Shown here in pieces: positions 18,901 through 27,351 of a DNA stretch of 64,000 bases. The DNA is from an uncultured Flavobacteriaceae bacterium. Its GTDB lineage: Bacteria > Bacteroidota > Bacteroidia > Flavobacteriales > Flavobacteriaceae. The position numbers and the translations under genes were made by a program. The notes below the pieces were generated by a model. The model saw nothing but the letters and a program-made list of their open reading frames with translations, searched no databases and was not told the origin of the DNA. Within the stretch, counting starts at the first letter, position 1. Every line of letters begins with the position of its first letter. The stretch is taken from positions 62,001 through 126,000 of the forward strand of contig CANMFO010000005.1 of assembly GCA_947497245.1 (NCBI GenBank), given 5' to 3'.

Positions 18901-19306
18901 TTTGGATGCCTCATATCCATTTAATTTATATGCTGATATAACCGGTCGTTGGACAGGCCCTGGCACAAGCAACTCTATTCCGAGAGTATCAACTTTGCGT
19001 ACCAACTTAAATCATAGAACATCAGATTTATTTGTGGAATCAGGTGATTTCTTACGACTTAAAAATGTTACATTAGGATACACCCTACCAACAGATATGG
19101 TAGAGACGATGGGATTATCACGTTTACGTCTATACATCTCCGGACAAAATGTGTTTACAATCACGGGTTATTCAGGACTTGATCCGGAATTGGGATTGAC
19201 CGAACGTGATGACGTATTGGGATTGAGCAATCTACAACAAAACGTTGATTTTGCACAATTCCCCCAAGCGAGAACATTTTTAGTCGGGCTTAATATTGGC
19301 TTTTAA
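15914..19306 (+). CDS. susC: SusC/RagA TonB-dependent receptor with STN signalling domain
   Basis: An 1130-aa outer-membrane transporter. After a signal peptide (about 1-43; LSTLFILATLFTMQANDTYG) comes an STN domain (about 45-115; NNVTVGQLIDEIESSTKFQF), a carboxypeptidase-like beta-sandwich (about 140-220; NGTVSDKNGAPLPGANILEK, TQTDFDGNFSID), the plug (GLDEVVVVGYGTSAKKDVTG, PLYIIDGVPT, ASAIYGTRAANGVVIVTTRK) and a beta-barrel ending in a Phe (FLVGLNIGF). The STN domain couples substrate binding to the FecR/sigma pair upstream. With SusD it forms the pedal-bin importer for oligosaccharides or similar large ligands. Confidence 0.95.
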   Translation: MKKLLKLTRSPRPLFKFDLKMKLSTLFILATLFTMQANDTYGQRTKITLNLNNVTVGQLIDEIESSTKFQFVYKIEDVDLKRIVTVNVNKEKITTILNRIFQDTKTTFNLNKKRVYLVSRPDPGIQVILEPAISIPIEQNTINGTVSDKNGAPLPGANILEKGTTNGTQTDFDGNFSIDVADENASLVISYIGFKTAEIAVNGQTTLSITMEEDAAGLDEVVVVGYGTSAKKDVTGAISSVKGDDFKNVPVESIDKAIQGRLAGVQVVRNGGAPGGSTSIRIRGAGTVNNSEPLYIIDGVPTTGINGINPNDISSIEVLKDASASAIYGTRAANGVVIVTTRKGVKGKLNVTIDAYTGISNVAKTLDVLDAPTLSEIKRERYTNDGIDVNPIWEDPQYQTQRTNWQDELFKTGVTNNVDLSISGGSEKSSFLFSLGYYEEEGIIDKAETDRFSLRVNSDHRITKWLKIGQNLSLSTSSNNGFNTLSAQNGLIFSAIRFHPGLPIRDSNGDFSSSQVSGEFGDINNPLFEVDINDASNRFTRLLSNATAEVTLTDALKLKANFGFEAAIGDSRSFLPVILNQIRQRSSNSANREYDQATSFLMEYFLQYDKTFAEDHKVGFVGGYTQQSFNAQGFSATAINLPDEDPSQRFLSTGEANATEEFKSEDGLRSVFGRINYAYKDKYLLTATVRSDESSKFAEGNQRGIFPAASVGWRVSEESFFDNVTFMDNLKLTAGWGELGNQNIPSFQFLARIGRGDRYSFGPDGSNQVTGANQISFANPDVTWETVVMTNFGASMTFLDDRLSANFNYFVKDTEDMLLSPPTIGSQGSTPSPFLNIGEIRNKGFEVELGWTASKNDFTYSIDANAAFVDNEVTKLVEGSFLGSRFYGRPNQEISRTIVGNPIATFYGWRANGLFQSQAEIDNHAEQPGAVPGDVRFIDINNDGVIDSDDREIIGSPHPKVTYGINTNFNYKAFDLNMFFLGVGGVEIYNADRMQGLDASYPFNLYADITGRWTGPGTSNSIPRVSTLRTNLNHRTSDLFVESGDFLRLKNVTLGYTLPTDMVETMGLSRLRLYISGQNVFTITGYSGLDPELGLTERDDVLGLSNLQQNVDFAQFPQARTFLVGLNIGF

Positions 19307-19336
19307 AAACAGTATAATTTATTTTAAAAAAAGATT

Positions 19337-20794
19337 ATGATAAAGCATATAAAAAATAAATTTTTGATACCAATGGCCTGCTTGGTGGGTTTGCTTAGTG
19401 GAGGCTGTGATTCAGATTTACTTGAACCAACCCCGTTCGCGGAGTCTACTTCAGCTTCATTTTGGAGAAATGCCGGTGATGCCATTGCTGCTGCAAATGC
19501 CATGTACACACCTCTTGCAACACATGATTTGTTTGGTCACAATGAAAATGTGTTTGATAACAGTTCTGACGACTTGTATAGGGCAGGGGACCATGGTTAT
19601 GAAGAGGCCATGGAAAACTTTACATTGGATGCCAGTAACGCGGGCGTTCGAGTTGGTTGGAAACCAAAATACGAAGTAATCAACAGGGCAAATACCGTAC
19701 TGATCAATGTACCGAATATTGAGGGAATGGATGCAGGATTGCAGAACAGGATTCTTGGTGAAGCGCATTTTTTAAGGGCTTTTGCATATTGGAGACTTGC
19801 CGTTATTTATGGTGGTGTACCTTTAATTTTGGAGCAAAATGCAATAGATGGTGAGTTTAATGTTCCAAAATCCAGTTTGGCCGAAATACAAGGTCAGATA
19901 GAGTCAGATTTGATTGCTGCGGTCGGCTTGCTTCCAGATACCCATGCCAATGAAGATTTGGGAAGGCCAAATAAAGGTGCGGCCAATGGCCTATTGGCAA
20001 AATTGTACCTTTATCAGGATAACTTTGCAAGTACTATAACAGCAGGGGAACAGGTAATTAACGGCCCATATCCTTTAGCATCAAATTATCGGGATAATTT
20101 TGTTCCGGCTACCGAGAACAATCCAGAAGTGCTTTTTGCCATTCAGGGAGAGGAAAACTGGCGACCCATATGGCATTACTTTTATAGCTATCCAAGACCA
20201 TGGGGAGGATGGGATTTTCATGAACCAACACAAAACATGGTCGACGAATATGAAGCTGGGGATCTTAGATTTGAGAACTCGATCTGGAAAGCCGGAGATA
20301 TGGTTGACCGTGGAGAGATAGGGGTCTCTGAGTTTACGTCAGATTTATCTAACACCGGGTATTCCCAGAATAAGTACGCCAATTTCAAGGCTGATGGAAA
20401 TGTCAATGGAGATCAAAATATAAATGTGCTTAGGGTGGCCGATGTTTACCTGTTGGTGGCCGAAGCAAAAATAAGAAAAGATGGTGCGGGAGCTGGTGAT
20501 GCAGAAATCAACGCAGTACGGGGCAGAGTCGGATTGCCACCTGTTTCCAATGCAGGGATGCCGGAATTGATACATGAAAGACGAGTGGAATTATTGGGTG
20601 AGAACCAGCGGCACCAAGATCTAATGCGTTGGGATAAGGCAGGCATTGTAGATATTGTGCAGATTTATGGGGAAGATAGAGGGCAATTTGATCCCCCAAG
20701 AGTCTTTGAGAAACCAAAACATTATTATTTCCCCATACCCCAACAGGAAATTGATCTGAGCAATGGTGTGCTTATCCAAAATGAAGGCTACTGA
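19337..20794 (+). CDS. susD: SusD/RagB outer-membrane substrate-binding lipoprotein
   Basis: A 485-aa SusD-type lipoprotein: lipobox LLSGGC with acylated Cys24, N-terminal SusD motif (FWRNAGDAIAAANAMY), TPR-like helical core (LGEAHFLRAFAYWRLAVIYG, about 134-153) and C-terminal RagB region (INAVRGRVGLPPV, IHERRVELLGENQRHQDLMR, ending YYFPIPQQEIDLSNG). It follows susC by 30 bp and caps its barrel at the cell surface. The strong hairpin at 20861 downstream separates it from the next gene. Confidence 0.95.
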   Translation: MIKHIKNKFLIPMACLVGLLSGGCDSDLLEPTPFAESTSASFWRNAGDAIAAANAMYTPLATHDLFGHNENVFDNSSDDLYRAGDHGYEEAMENFTLDASNAGVRVGWKPKYEVINRANTVLINVPNIEGMDAGLQNRILGEAHFLRAFAYWRLAVIYGGVPLILEQNAIDGEFNVPKSSLAEIQGQIESDLIAAVGLLPDTHANEDLGRPNKGAANGLLAKLYLYQDNFASTITAGEQVINGPYPLASNYRDNFVPATENNPEVLFAIQGEENWRPIWHYFYSYPRPWGGWDFHEPTQNMVDEYEAGDLRFENSIWKAGDMVDRGEIGVSEFTSDLSNTGYSQNKYANFKADGNVNGDQNINVLRVADVYLLVAEAKIRKDGAGAGDAEINAVRGRVGLPPVSNAGMPELIHERRVELLGENQRHQDLMRWDKAGIVDIVQIYGEDRGQFDPPRVFEKPKHYYFPIPQQEIDLSNGVLIQNEGY

Positions 20795-20860
20795 TATGTA
20801 CTGAAATGGGTCAACGTGCCCGTACACTATAGTTTTGTTAGTTTGAGTTAGTTTATTTAT

Positions 20861-20916
20861 ACTGGCAGATTTTCTTTGGGTCCAAAAAACCTCTTAGATG
20901 GTCTGCCAGTTTTTTA
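20861..20916 (+). terminator. Terminator or attenuator after susD
   Basis: Perfect 9-bp arms ACTGGCAGA (20861-20869) and TCTGCCAGT (20902-20910) followed by TTTTTT. The 32-base loop is long, so efficiency may be partial, allowing reduced read-through into the downstream lipoprotein and phosphoesterase genes. Confidence 0.65.
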
Positions 20917-20994
20917 TACTTTTCGTGGATCGATTTCAACCGATTGGAACGATATCTTTGGATTGAGAACGATTAAAATTTTAAAACAGTCTCT

Positions 20995-23900
20995 ATGGTT
21001 ATTTTTACTAAAACCCACCAATCAAAGAGGAGATTCCTGATCATTTTGGTCATTGCCTTTTTATTTGTGCAGTGCAAGAATAAAAATGAATCCATTAGCT
21101 CAAAAACGCCATCGGCGGATGACAAGGTTAAGACAGTGCCACTTTTTACCATTATGGATGCCTCAAAGACCAAATTAAAATTTGTCAATCTCATCAATGA
21201 AAGTCCTACGGTAAATGGAATAGTGTATGAATACCTGTATAACGGGGGAGGTGTTGCGGTCGGAGATCTTAACAACGATGATCTTCCCGACATATACTTT
21301 ATATCCAATCTGTACTCCAATAAACTTTTTATCAATAAGGGGAATTTAGTTTTTGAAGAAACAACATTGCTCTCAAAAGTTAAAGGCTCCCAGGGTTTTC
21401 CAACAGGAGTATCAATGGTAGATATCAATTCTGATGGTCTGCTCGACATTTACATTTGTAAGTCTGGAGACTATCCTAACCCTGATAATCGAAAAAACGA
21501 ATTATATGTCAACCAAGGAAATAATGCAGAGGGAATCCCAATTTTCAATGAGGCTGCATCACAATACGGGTTGGATTTACCACACTATTCTACCCAAGCC
21601 TCATTTTTTGATTATGATAGGGATGGGGACCTGGATATGTTCTTGATAAATCACGGTATCGAACCTGCCGATGTCGAACCTAATATTAAAAAATTATTGA
21701 ACACTAAATCTCCGTATAGTAGTGAAAGACTTTATAGAAACGATGAGGGCAAGTTTAAAGATGTTTCCAAAGAAAGCGGGATTATAGACAATGCCATCGG
21801 TTTTGGCCTTGGTATTGCCATCGGTGATATGAACAATGATGGATGGCCCGACATTCTGGTCGGACATGACTACTCGGAAAAAGATCATCTCTACATCAAT
21901 CAAAAAAACGGTACCTATAAAGAAGTCATTAAAAAGGCCACCAACCATATCTCAAATTTCTCAATGGGCAATGATATTGGTGACATTAACAATGATGGGC
22001 TATTGGATTTTATTTCCTTGGACATGGTTTCCAACAATAATTATGACCTTAAAACCAATATGAGCGGTATGAACCCCCAGCGGTTCAATGATTTAGTGGA
22101 TATGGGTTTGCACAACCAATATATGTTCAATGCCCTGCAATTGAACAATGGACATTCTTCAAGTACCGATATACCCCAATTCTCCGAAATAGGGAAATAT
22201 GCGGGAATATCGCAGACCAATTGGAGCTGGGCACCGCTTTTGTTCGATATGGACAATGATGGTTGGCAGGATCTTTTTGTTTCCAACGGTATTGTACGCT
22301 CTTTTAGAAACAATGATTTTGTCGCTTATAAAAGAAAAAGGGTCGCTGAACTGTACAAAACTTTGGAGCGGTCACAGCATAAGGATTCCCTTATAAAAAA
22401 ATATTATGAAGATCTATTGGCGGTAATGCCCGAAAAGAAAGAAGTAAACCTACTTTACCTGAACAACAGGGATTTTACTTTTTCATCCAAGAACGATGAT
22501 TGGAAATTGACCATTCCAACTTGTACCAATGGGGCCGCCTATGCAGATCTTGACAATGATGGCGATCTGGATATTATTGGCAACAATATCAATGATGCGG
22601 CTTTTGTTTATAGAAATAATTCCTGTGAACTGAATCCTAAAAAAAGTAATTATCTAAAAATTAAGCTCAAGGGACCAAAGGGAAATACAGTGGGAATTGG
22701 ATCTAGGGTATCCTTGGAGGCCGATGGTTCTACGCAAACAAAGGAACTCTATCTAGCAAGAGGGTTTCAGTCTTCGGTAAGCGAGATTTTACATTTTGGG
22801 GTTGGTACCGAGCCTTCAATTAAAAAGTTGACCGTTGTATGGCCAGATGGTAAATCCCAATCGATCAATGATATAAAACCCAACCAACAGATTACCCTTG
22901 ATTATAACGAATCAGGAAAATTGTCTGGGTCTTCTCCTATTGAAAACACCCGCATGTTTGAGGATCAAACACATAAAATTGGAATAACCTATAGCCACCG
23001 GGAAAACAATTTTGATGATTTTGAAAGAGAAATCCTGTTGCCGCATAAATTTTCTCAAAACGGCCCGGCATTGGCCCTAGGGGATGTAAATAATGACGGA
23101 CTGGATGATTTTTATATCGGTGGGGCCAAAAATCAGGCTTCCAGTTTATTTATACAGCAAAAGGAGGGCACGTTTACTTCGGTGCTCAACTCATCGTGGA
23201 AAAAAGACCAGGGTCATGAAGATATTGCTGCTGAATTTTTTGATGCCGACAATGATGGGGATATGGATTTATATGTGGTTTCAGGGGGGAATGAAGAAAA
23301 AGCACAGAGTCCATATTACCAAGATCGTTTTTATGAAAATCTAGGCGATGGAAAGTTTTCAAGAACCCAAAGAGCTCTGCCCAATATTTCTATTAGCGGA
23401 TCATGCGTTAAGGCAGGGGATTTTGATAATGATGGTGATCTGGATCTATTTGTTGGCGGAAAGACAGTTCCGGGCAAATATCCACTTCCGGCAAGTAGTG
23501 TACTATTGAAAAACGAAAGCCGGGAAGGAAAAATAAAATTTGTGGATGTAACCAAGGACCTGGCCCCGTTCATGACCGATTTGGGTTTGGTCTCGGATGC
23601 CGAATGGGTGGATATTGACAATGATGATCATCTCGATTTGTTGATCGTTGGGGAATGGATGCCCATAAAGGTTATTAAAAATGCAGGGGATAAATTTGTA
23701 GATCTTACGCCTGAATCTGGCTTGGAAAATCAAATAGGTTGGTGGTTTAGTATTGCCACTGCCGATTTTGACAAAGATGGGGATATGGATTTCATAGTTG
23801 GGAATCTAGGTGAAAATTATAAATACAAAGCGACACTACAGGAGCCTTTCGAAGTATATGCCAAGGATTTTGATAGTAACGGGAGTCTCGATATTGTGTT

Positions 23901-24444
23901 GGGGTATTATGAAAAAGGAAAGGTCTTTCCTCTTAGGGGAAGAGAGTGTTCATCAAATCAAATGCCCTTTATAAAAGAAAAATTTCCAAGTTATCACGAT
24001 TTTGGGGTAGCTGATATGCCTACTGTATATGGAGAAGAAAATCTAAAAAACGCCTTACATTATTCAGCCAATACCTTTGCAACATCCTATTTCGAAAATT
24101 TGGGGGATTTCAAATTCAAGGTTCACAAAATTGAAGGTATTGCCCAGTTTTCATCTGTCAATAGCATCTTGGTAGATGATTTTGATAAAGATGGAAATTT
24201 GGATGCCCTGCTTACGGGAAATCTATATCAATCGGAAGTTGAAACGCCAAGGAATGATGCAGGCTATGGGGTACTGTTGGAAGGCAATGGCAAAGGTCAG
24301 TTTACTTCTCGATTCCCAAATGAAAGCGGATTATTTGTAAAAGGGGATGTGAAAAATGCAATGATCGTAAATACGCCATCCAATGATAGAAAGCGGATCA
24401 TTTTTGGTAAAAATGACGATGATATTCAGCTTGTTGAATATTAA
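20995..24444 (+). CDS. FG-GAP/VCBS-repeat lipoprotein with ASPIC/UnbV domain
   Basis: An 1149-aa secreted lipoprotein (Cys27 in FLFVQCKNK). It is built from many FG-GAP beta-propeller repeats carrying calcium-type loops (DLNNDDLPDIYF, DYDRDGDLDMFLINH, DLDNDGDLDIIGNN, DFDNDGDLDLFVGG, DFDKDGDMDFIVGN). An ASPIC/UnbV domain lies in the middle (about 560-640; GSRVSLEADGSTQTKELYLA, LTVVWPDGKSQSI). Such proteins sit next to SusCD pairs throughout marine Flavobacteriia and are thought to bind or process surface glycans, but no enzymatic activity is proven for the family. There are two propeller arrays, before and after ASPIC. Confidence 0.9.
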   Translation: MVIFTKTHQSKRRFLIILVIAFLFVQCKNKNESISSKTPSADDKVKTVPLFTIMDASKTKLKFVNLINESPTVNGIVYEYLYNGGGVAVGDLNNDDLPDIYFISNLYSNKLFINKGNLVFEETTLLSKVKGSQGFPTGVSMVDINSDGLLDIYICKSGDYPNPDNRKNELYVNQGNNAEGIPIFNEAASQYGLDLPHYSTQASFFDYDRDGDLDMFLINHGIEPADVEPNIKKLLNTKSPYSSERLYRNDEGKFKDVSKESGIIDNAIGFGLGIAIGDMNNDGWPDILVGHDYSEKDHLYINQKNGTYKEVIKKATNHISNFSMGNDIGDINNDGLLDFISLDMVSNNNYDLKTNMSGMNPQRFNDLVDMGLHNQYMFNALQLNNGHSSSTDIPQFSEIGKYAGISQTNWSWAPLLFDMDNDGWQDLFVSNGIVRSFRNNDFVAYKRKRVAELYKTLERSQHKDSLIKKYYEDLLAVMPEKKEVNLLYLNNRDFTFSSKNDDWKLTIPTCTNGAAYADLDNDGDLDIIGNNINDAAFVYRNNSCELNPKKSNYLKIKLKGPKGNTVGIGSRVSLEADGSTQTKELYLARGFQSSVSEILHFGVGTEPSIKKLTVVWPDGKSQSINDIKPNQQITLDYNESGKLSGSSPIENTRMFEDQTHKIGITYSHRENNFDDFEREILLPHKFSQNGPALALGDVNNDGLDDFYIGGAKNQASSLFIQQKEGTFTSVLNSSWKKDQGHEDIAAEFFDADNDGDMDLYVVSGGNEEKAQSPYYQDRFYENLGDGKFSRTQRALPNISISGSCVKAGDFDNDGDLDLFVGGKTVPGKYPLPASSVLLKNESREGKIKFVDVTKDLAPFMTDLGLVSDAEWVDIDNDDHLDLLIVGEWMPIKVIKNAGDKFVDLTPESGLENQIGWWFSIATADFDKDGDMDFIVGNLGENYKYKATLQEPFEVYAKDFDSNGSLDIVLGYYEKGKVFPLRGRECSSNQMPFIKEKFPSYHDFGVADMPTVYGEENLKNALHYSANTFATSYFENLGDFKFKVHKIEGIAQFSSVNSILVDDFDKDGNLDALLTGNLYQSEVETPRNDAGYGVLLEGNGKGQFTSRFPNESGLFVKGDVKNAMIVNTPSNDRKRIIFGKNDDDIQLVEY

Positions 24445-24592
24445 TGTGCCAAATTAAGATTGCATATTAAAATTAATGACCCTTGGGCAATTGAGTACTA
24501 ACGTATCAATACAGTAAACGCATTGATTCATTGGCTGATATAGAATGTGGGGTCCGATTAAATAAATACCATTAAAAGATAAATTATTGATT

Positions 24593-26500
24593 ATGGGCAG
24601 TACAAAAAAAACCTTTACTTTTCTTTTTATAGCGTTGGTGGGGGGCACTATTTTTTATGGACAGGAAGATTCCCCTGCATTTTCACATACTTTGGAAAAC
24701 GATAAAAAGCCATGGACCATCAAGCCATTTTATAATAATCCGAAAAATTTCCAATTCGCCATAGTAAGTGATCGTACCGGTGGACATCGGGAGGGGGTCT
24801 TTGGAAAAGGAATTGAAAAAATCAACCAGTTGTACCCGGAATTCGTTATGAGCGTGGGCGACCTTATTGAAGGATACACCAAGAATGATTCTTTAATCAA
24901 TGAACAATGGGATGAGTTCCATGGGCTATTGGATCCCCTATCTTCAAGATTCTTTTATGTTGCGGGTAACCATGATTATTCAAACTCCACTATGGCTGCA
25001 CAGTGGAAAGAACGTTTTGGAAAGGAGTATTATCATTTTATATACAAAGATGTACTCTTCCTAATTATGAATACCAATGATGGAGACGGGGTTCTCATCA
25101 GCAACGATCAAATCAAATTTTTAAAGGATACGCTGGCCCAATATACAAATGTTAGATGGACCATGATATTTATGCACCATCCCATTTGGGTTTATGGGGA
25201 TGTGAACGGTTTTGATCAGGTAGAAAAGGCCTTTGCAGATCGTAGGTATACCGTTTTTGCTGGGCATACGCATCGCTATTTACATCAGGTCAGGAACGAT
25301 CAAAATCACTATGTCCTTGCCACCACAGGGGGTGGAAGCGAATTAAGAGGTCCCAAATTCGGGGAATTCGATCACTTTGGTTGGGTAACCATGACCGATG
25401 ATGGTCCCAAATTGGCAAATATTAGTCTGTCCGGCATAAACCGTCATGATGTTAGCAATGAAATTACCCATGAAATGGCAAATTCCTTGATTGAAGCATC
25501 CAAATTCAAAACCTTGGTGCTTGCAAGGAAAAAGGAAAGGAAAGTCCAAATGGTTTTGAACAATAGTTCTGATAGCACTATTTATTTTAAAGGGCGACTA
25601 TACCACAATCACCACCTTAAAACAGATGCTTCACGTTTTCAAATCAGTATTCCGGCACGAAGTAGTGAACAGTTGGTTATCCATACAATTCCAATCGTTG
25701 ATTTGGATGAATCGCAATGGGATCCCTTGGAACTAGAATGGGAAATGGGTTACGACGTCGCTTTTATGGATCCAAAATTTAGACTTAAGGGTACGGAAAT
25801 CATTGAGATGGAGCCTTCAAACACTGGAATTGTAATACCAGGGGAGAATATTTTTTTAAAGAACCTTCAACTGAAGATAGAACATCCCTATAACGAGCTT
25901 CTCATAAAGTATTCTATGGATGGGAATACAACCTGGCAAAATACCGGACAAATAACCGAGCCTTTATATTTGTCAGAGACCACCGAGGTGAACGTGGCAC
26001 TGTATGATGTCAATGGTTTTCAAAGCGCCTACCTGGGCAAAAAATATGAAAAAGTTAAACCGAGTGCAGCTATAAAAGTAAGAAACACAAAAAAAGGACT
26101 GGCCTATACCTACTACGAGGGTAATTTCATATCTATTCCCAATTTTGCTGGTCTTTCCCCAATCAAATCAGGTACGGCACTGGAATTTGACCCCGATAAG
26201 ATAGGGCAAAGATCTGATCATTACGCCATTCAATATAGTGGCTATATAAAAGTGCCCGAAACTGGTGTCTACACCTTTTACCTAAGATCCGATGATGGCA
26301 GCAAACTGTATTTGGATGGAGAGTTGGTCGTAGATAATGATGGCTCCCATTCTGCCAGCACCAAGGAAGGTATGAAGGCATTAAAAAAAGGGATGCACTC
26401 GATTCGGATAGATTATTTTGAGGACTTTCTTGGAGAAGAACTACAATTGTTCTTCTCGGGCCCTGGGATGGCAAAATCCCAACCATCTTTATGGAATTAG
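24593..26500 (+). CDS. Secreted metallophosphoesterase with CHB_HEX_C-like and PA14 domains
   Basis: Start at ATG 24593 (a TTG lies two codons before), giving 635 aa. Signal peptide about 1-24. Residues about 45-260 form a calcineurin-like phosphoesterase: VSDRTGGH, SVGDLIEGY, AGNHDYS, MHHPIW and AGHTHRY supply the two-metal ligands. A beta-sandwich resembling the chitobiase/hexosaminidase C-terminal domain follows (about 435-500; KYSMDGNTTWQNTG). A PA14 carbohydrate-binding domain ends the protein (about 510-630; YTFYLRSDDGSKLYLDGELV). The combination suggests removal of phosphate or a phosphodiester from a glycan at the cell surface. Last intact gene of the SusCD operon. Confidence 0.88.
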   Translation: MGSTKKTFTFLFIALVGGTIFYGQEDSPAFSHTLENDKKPWTIKPFYNNPKNFQFAIVSDRTGGHREGVFGKGIEKINQLYPEFVMSVGDLIEGYTKNDSLINEQWDEFHGLLDPLSSRFFYVAGNHDYSNSTMAAQWKERFGKEYYHFIYKDVLFLIMNTNDGDGVLISNDQIKFLKDTLAQYTNVRWTMIFMHHPIWVYGDVNGFDQVEKAFADRRYTVFAGHTHRYLHQVRNDQNHYVLATTGGGSELRGPKFGEFDHFGWVTMTDDGPKLANISLSGINRHDVSNEITHEMANSLIEASKFKTLVLARKKERKVQMVLNNSSDSTIYFKGRLYHNHHLKTDASRFQISIPARSSEQLVIHTIPIVDLDESQWDPLELEWEMGYDVAFMDPKFRLKGTEIIEMEPSNTGIVIPGENIFLKNLQLKIEHPYNELLIKYSMDGNTTWQNTGQITEPLYLSETTEVNVALYDVNGFQSAYLGKKYEKVKPSAAIKVRNTKKGLAYTYYEGNFISIPNFAGLSPIKSGTALEFDPDKIGQRSDHYAIQYSGYIKVPETGVYTFYLRSDDGSKLYLDGELVVDNDGSHSASTKEGMKALKKGMHSIRIDYFEDFLGEELQLFFSGPGMAKSQPSLWN

Positions 26501-26540
26501 CTCCAATTTAATTTCCCTATTGACCTAAGGAATATAAATT

Positions 26541-26612
26541 ATGAAAAGATACAGAGCTCTTGATGTTTTTCGGGGCCAAGCAAGATTAATATGTTCATTT
26601 GGCAAGTTTTGA
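26541..26612 (+). pseudogene. Truncated start of an HGSNAT/NagX-like acyltransferase (DUF5009 type)
   Basis: ATG at 26541 gives MKRYRALDVFRG, the characteristic N-terminus of the heparan-alpha-glucosaminide N-acetyltransferase family (RxxSLDVFRG). After 12 codons similarity stops abruptly and the frame runs into QARLICSFGKF-stop. The normal protein is about 350-400 residues with ten membrane helices, so nearly all of the gene has been deleted or displaced. The break lies 182 bp before the right copy of the 218-bp repeat. Confidence 0.65.
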
Positions 26613-26758
26613 TTTTAAAAATATGTTTTCTTATTTTTATGGCATAAAGAATTACATCATTTGCGTCTGTTTAGTTTAAAAAATGCAAAGCGGTGTATGG
26701 CTTTAGATTAGCAAGGTAAAATATTGAAAATCAGTTTGGTAAAATCCTTATTATAGGA

Positions 26759-26975
26759 CTGCCACCCCGACTTTCGCCAGTCCGTTTTTCGGGCTGGCTT
26801 TTTTGTTTGCCATTTTTGGCAGTTTTGCGTTTTGATAAAGTAACAAGGAAAAGCAAAATAAGGGTTCACTGTGGCTTTTCACCTAGGAGGAGGGCTCGGT
26901 ACAATTATCCAATCCCTGCTGATCGGTTTGGTAAGAATTTGGAACTTGCAGCGCGAAACTTTGTTTCGCTCGCTT
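26759..26975. repeat. 218-bp direct repeat, right copy
   Basis: Second copy of the 6373-6590 element in the same orientation, about 98% identical by eye. It follows the acyltransferase stump and precedes the integron-like region. Two small frames inside it (from 26807 and 26871) seem spurious. Confidence 0.9.
26776..26806 (+). terminator. Rho-independent terminator in right repeat
   Basis: GCCAGTCCG / CGGGCTGGC stem, T5 loop, then TTTTTT on the plus strand. Here it is correctly placed to end the SusCD-phosphoesterase operon transcript. Confidence 0.75.
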
Positions 26976-27069
26976 CTTTCTGCCGAGATTTCGACAGCTA
27001 GTCCTTTAAGATGGACTCCTACTTCTATAAACAGCCAAAAATTTAAAAAGACATAGGTTATTTTATTTC

Positions 27070-27340
27070 ACAACGGTTCGGTTATGGCAAGTAGGGCAGG
27101 TACGCCGACTGCAAAAGCAGCGGGCGAGTCGGCGCGTTGGCATAGTTTCCGTCCGAACTATGAGCCAAAGCTTTTTGCCTGCCCGTACCGAAAAGGTACT
27201 TTCGGGCGGGTTTTGTAATTAGTTTTATTTTTTAATTGCCAAATTCAATCCCGATAGCCATCGGGATGACAGACTTCGCAAACACGCCCAAGCCTTTAAA
27301 TTTGTCACTTTATGCCCTATTTGCCATAGGCATTGTTATC
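27070..27340 (-). repeat. Structured attC-like element C, following the toxin-antitoxin unit
   Basis: In the sense of the adjacent genes (minus) this 0.27-kb segment begins AACAATGCCTATGGC just after the antitoxin stop and ends GCCATAACCGAACCGTTGTG. These ends are imperfect inverted repeats, as in elements A and B. Internally it holds further stems: GGGCAGG (27094-27100) with CCTGCCC (27178-27184), GCCGACT with AGTCGGC (27104-27133), CATAGTT with AACTATG (27141-27162), an 8-bp hairpin ATCCCGAT/ATCGGGAT (27248-27267), and a GTACC-GAAAA-GGTAC hairpin (27185-27199) within GCCC...GGGC. Some pairings exclude one another. No gene lies in it. Confidence 0.55.
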
Positions 27341-27351
27341 TTTAGTGCTTT

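Noticed and set aside
6373-26975. Composite transposon
   Set aside because: The flanking repeats encode no transposase and show no terminal inverted repeats or target duplication that I can see; kept only as a direct-repeat-bounded block.
26807-27056. Two small frames in the right 218-bp repeat (MPFLAVLRF..., MAFHLGGGLG...)
   Set aside because: Both lie in a repeat with a terminator hairpin; the left copy breaks the frames by a one-base indel, so they are not conserved as protein.
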